Source: Nitrosophilus labii (lineage in GTDB: Bacteria > Campylobacterota > Campylobacteria > Campylobacterales > Nitratiruptoraceae). From it: a stretch of DNA of 64,000 bases. The stretch's first letter is position 1. Each line of letters begins with the position of its first letter. Shown piece after piece: positions 62,540 to 64,000 of this stretch. The position numbers were made by a program, and so were the translations under genes. The DNA lies in contig NZ_AP022826.1 of the NCBI RefSeq assembly GCF_014466985.1, forward strand, positions 558,001-622,000. The letters run 5' to 3'. The notes beneath the pieces were generated by a model. It saw only the letters and a list, made by a program, of their open reading frames with translations. It searched no databases and was not told the DNA's origin.

Positions 62540-64000
62540 ATGGGGCTTTTTGGTTTTGGAAAAAATAAAAAAAAAGAAGAAAAAGCTGTAGCCGAAAATA
62601 AAAAAGAGGAGAAATTAAGTAAAAGAAGCTATGATAGATATCATGTGCAAGGTCTTTATGTTCCAGGTTTTGGCGAAGTTTTAGATATTTCCAAAGCAGG
62701 AGCGGCAATAAAAAAAGTAGAAGTAGATGAGATAAAAAGAGAGAGTATAGATATAGAGCTTGAAAATGTAGAGGTTAAAGCTAAGATAAAAAGACAGACT
62801 CTAAAAGAGGTCGGAGTAAATTTCGAAGATGAGCTAAATACTGAAGAGATAATAAAAAAACATATTAGAAAACCTAAAAAATATATATTTAAAAACAAGA
62901 TGCCCGTTTCAAAAATAGATTTTGACGAAGACGGGACACTTGAAAAGATAAAAGCTGTAATAAACTTGATGTTGGAGCTTGACGACCCAAATACTTCCGT
63001 AGAAAAGTTTAAAACTCACATAGAAGCACTACCAGTTTTAAGAGAAAAAATTTTAAAGAAAGCAAATACGGTAGAATCGGCAGGCAAATCTAAAATAGAA
63101 AATGTTACTACAGCTATTACTAGAATAGGTTTTGAAGAGACTAAAAAGGTTGTGTATAATTATATTAATGCTCAAATATCATTATCAAATGAAAATTTTA
63201 CAAACTTTGAGCATTATGAGTTTTATAACATTTTAAAATCTTCTATTTTTAAAAAACTTGCTCCTCTTTTTTCTTTTAGAGATATTAGAAGCGAAGGTAG
63301 ATCGCTCTTGACTACAGATATTATAGGAATAGAGCTTTTGATAAATATAGCTCCAAAAGATTTTAAAAATATATACAAATCTCCAAAAGAGCTTTACTCT
63401 TATACCTCTAGAATATATGAAGAAAAAATTTTCGGTATTAATTTTTTAGATGTAAATAGAGACTATTTTGTAAATCGTCTAGGACTATTTAGATATCTAT
63501 ATGATGGATATATATTGGCTCATTTATCTCGTCATCCATATCTTGAGTTTAGTAACGATTTTAATATAATGTTAAGTTCTAGAAAACTTAGATTTTCCTA
63601 TATAGCATATTTGACAATTTTGGCTTTGGAGTTTATCTTATCTAAAGATAAAAAGAGTGGAACTATATTTTTAAATAGATTAAAAAGATTCGGGCTTGAT
63701 AGTTCTAAAGCACTATCTTTTTTAAATGAAACCATATTTGAGGCAAATGAGATTCTTGAAAAGTTAGAAGTCGAAAATAAAATTAGACCTGTATCATATC
63801 CCAATATAGCTTTGGGGGTAGAAAAAAGTTTTGGCAAGGAGCTTCATATTTCTGCTTTTATAGAAAAGATGGATTTTGTATCGAAAAATGGGGTAAAAAG
63901 AATCGCTTTTAGGTATGAAGATCCTTTTTGTGCAATGATGTTTATAGATAATGCTTTAAACTCTTTAGAGTTTAACTTCTATGATTTGCCCTTTTGTATC
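62540..64000 (+). CDS. PilZ-type plus HDOD-like protein (3' end outside the window)
   Basis: The frame is open from ATG 62540 to the window end, 487 codons so far. After a Lys/Glu-rich start comes a short PilZ-like stretch: RSYDRYHVQGL (RxxxR-type) and FGEVLDISKAGAAIKK (D/NxSxxG-type), the two halves of a c-di-GMP site. The next part (LPVLREKILKKANTVESAG to AITRIGFEETKKVVYNY) resembles an HDOD domain. The rest is a helical region I do not recognise. It could be a c-di-GMP receptor; a GGDEF protein lies at 46896. Domain calls are by eye. Confidence 0.6.
   Translation, partial: MGLFGFGKNKKKEEKAVAENKKEEKLSKRSYDRYHVQGLYVPGFGEVLDISKAGAAIKKVEVDEIKRESIDIELENVEVKAKIKRQTLKEVGVNFEDELNTEEIIKKHIRKPKKYIFKNKMPVSKIDFDEDGTLEKIKAVINLMLELDDPNTSVEKFKTHIEALPVLREKILKKANTVESAGKSKIENVTTAITRIGFEETKKVVYNYINAQISLSNENFTNFEHYEFYNILKSSIFKKLAPLFSFRDIRSEGRSLLTTDIIGIELLINIAPKDFKNIYKSPKELYSYTSRIYEEKIFGINFLDVNRDYFVNRLGLFRYLYDGYILAHLSRHPYLEFSNDFNIMLSSRKLRFSYIAYLTILALEFILSKDKKSGTIFLNRLKRFGLDSSKALSFLNETIFEANEILEKLEVENKIRPVSYPNIALGVEKSFGKELHISAFIEKMDFVSKNGVKRIAFRYEDPFCAMMFIDNALNSLEFNFYDLPFCI

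Overview
The window looks like chromosome of a member of the Campylobacterota (formerly Epsilonproteobacteria), probably a deep-branching, vent-type chemolithotroph. This rests on gene content and low GC. Typical markers are a fused ResB-CcsA cytochrome c synthase (1045 aa), class II DAHP synthase, short-form HisG, a stand-alone FlhB C-terminal homologue beside a FliK-like protein, an FliO-like protein with a periplasmic N-terminus, and frequent TTG/GTG starts. I cannot name the genus from sequence alone.

Layout. 1-699: 3' end of an IS256-family element (copy 1). 874-6759: an outer-membrane TraF_2-type barrel, groESL under a CIRCE operator, an AsmA-like protein and a tiny secreted peptide with a duplicated motif. 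6917-6993: tRNA-Met, followed by a decayed defence island (7145-11674). The island holds an N-terminal stump of a PLD/SNF2-type helicase, the tail of a DUF4391-like protein, an AlbA_2/HATPase protein, a set of helically phased repeats, an intact type III-like DNA methyltransferase and a truncated AAA_13 ATPase. A nested pair of IS256-family elements (11678-14602) ends the island. 14661-17405: flagellar-export-related genes, an unknown protein and recO. 17577-28966: gltBD, an inositol-phosphatase-like gene, accD, thiE, rlmH, a membrane protein, dus and cas6.

29163-31393 is a CRISPR array of eight repeats. It is interrupted by a complete IS110-family element with a structured 5' region that looks like a bridge RNA, and its terminal repeat is broken by a separate structured insert of about 184 bp. 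Removing the IS110 element at a shared ACTCCT core restores a 42-nt spacer, which fits the other spacers (39-45 nt). A loop of the putative bridge RNA is complementary to 10 nt of this reconstructed target. The only cas gene in the window is cas6, translationally coupled to dus.

31503-64000 is mostly housekeeping: fliO-like, tauE-like, uvrA, HDOD, polA, ccsBA, dnaJ, recR, DAHP synthase, a diiron/MBL-GGDEF protein, DUF4395, nhaA, then a minus-strand block (pilT-gatC, cvpA-lysS-glyA, SPOR-trpE-aroE) and a plus-strand operon (YfgM-like, BamB-like, coaX, hisG, methyltransferase, PilZ/HDOD-like). The accessory signal sits in the tRNA-Met island and the CRISPR/IS110 locus. The most notable observation is a programmable-recombinase element inside a CRISPR spacer with its guide match still readable.
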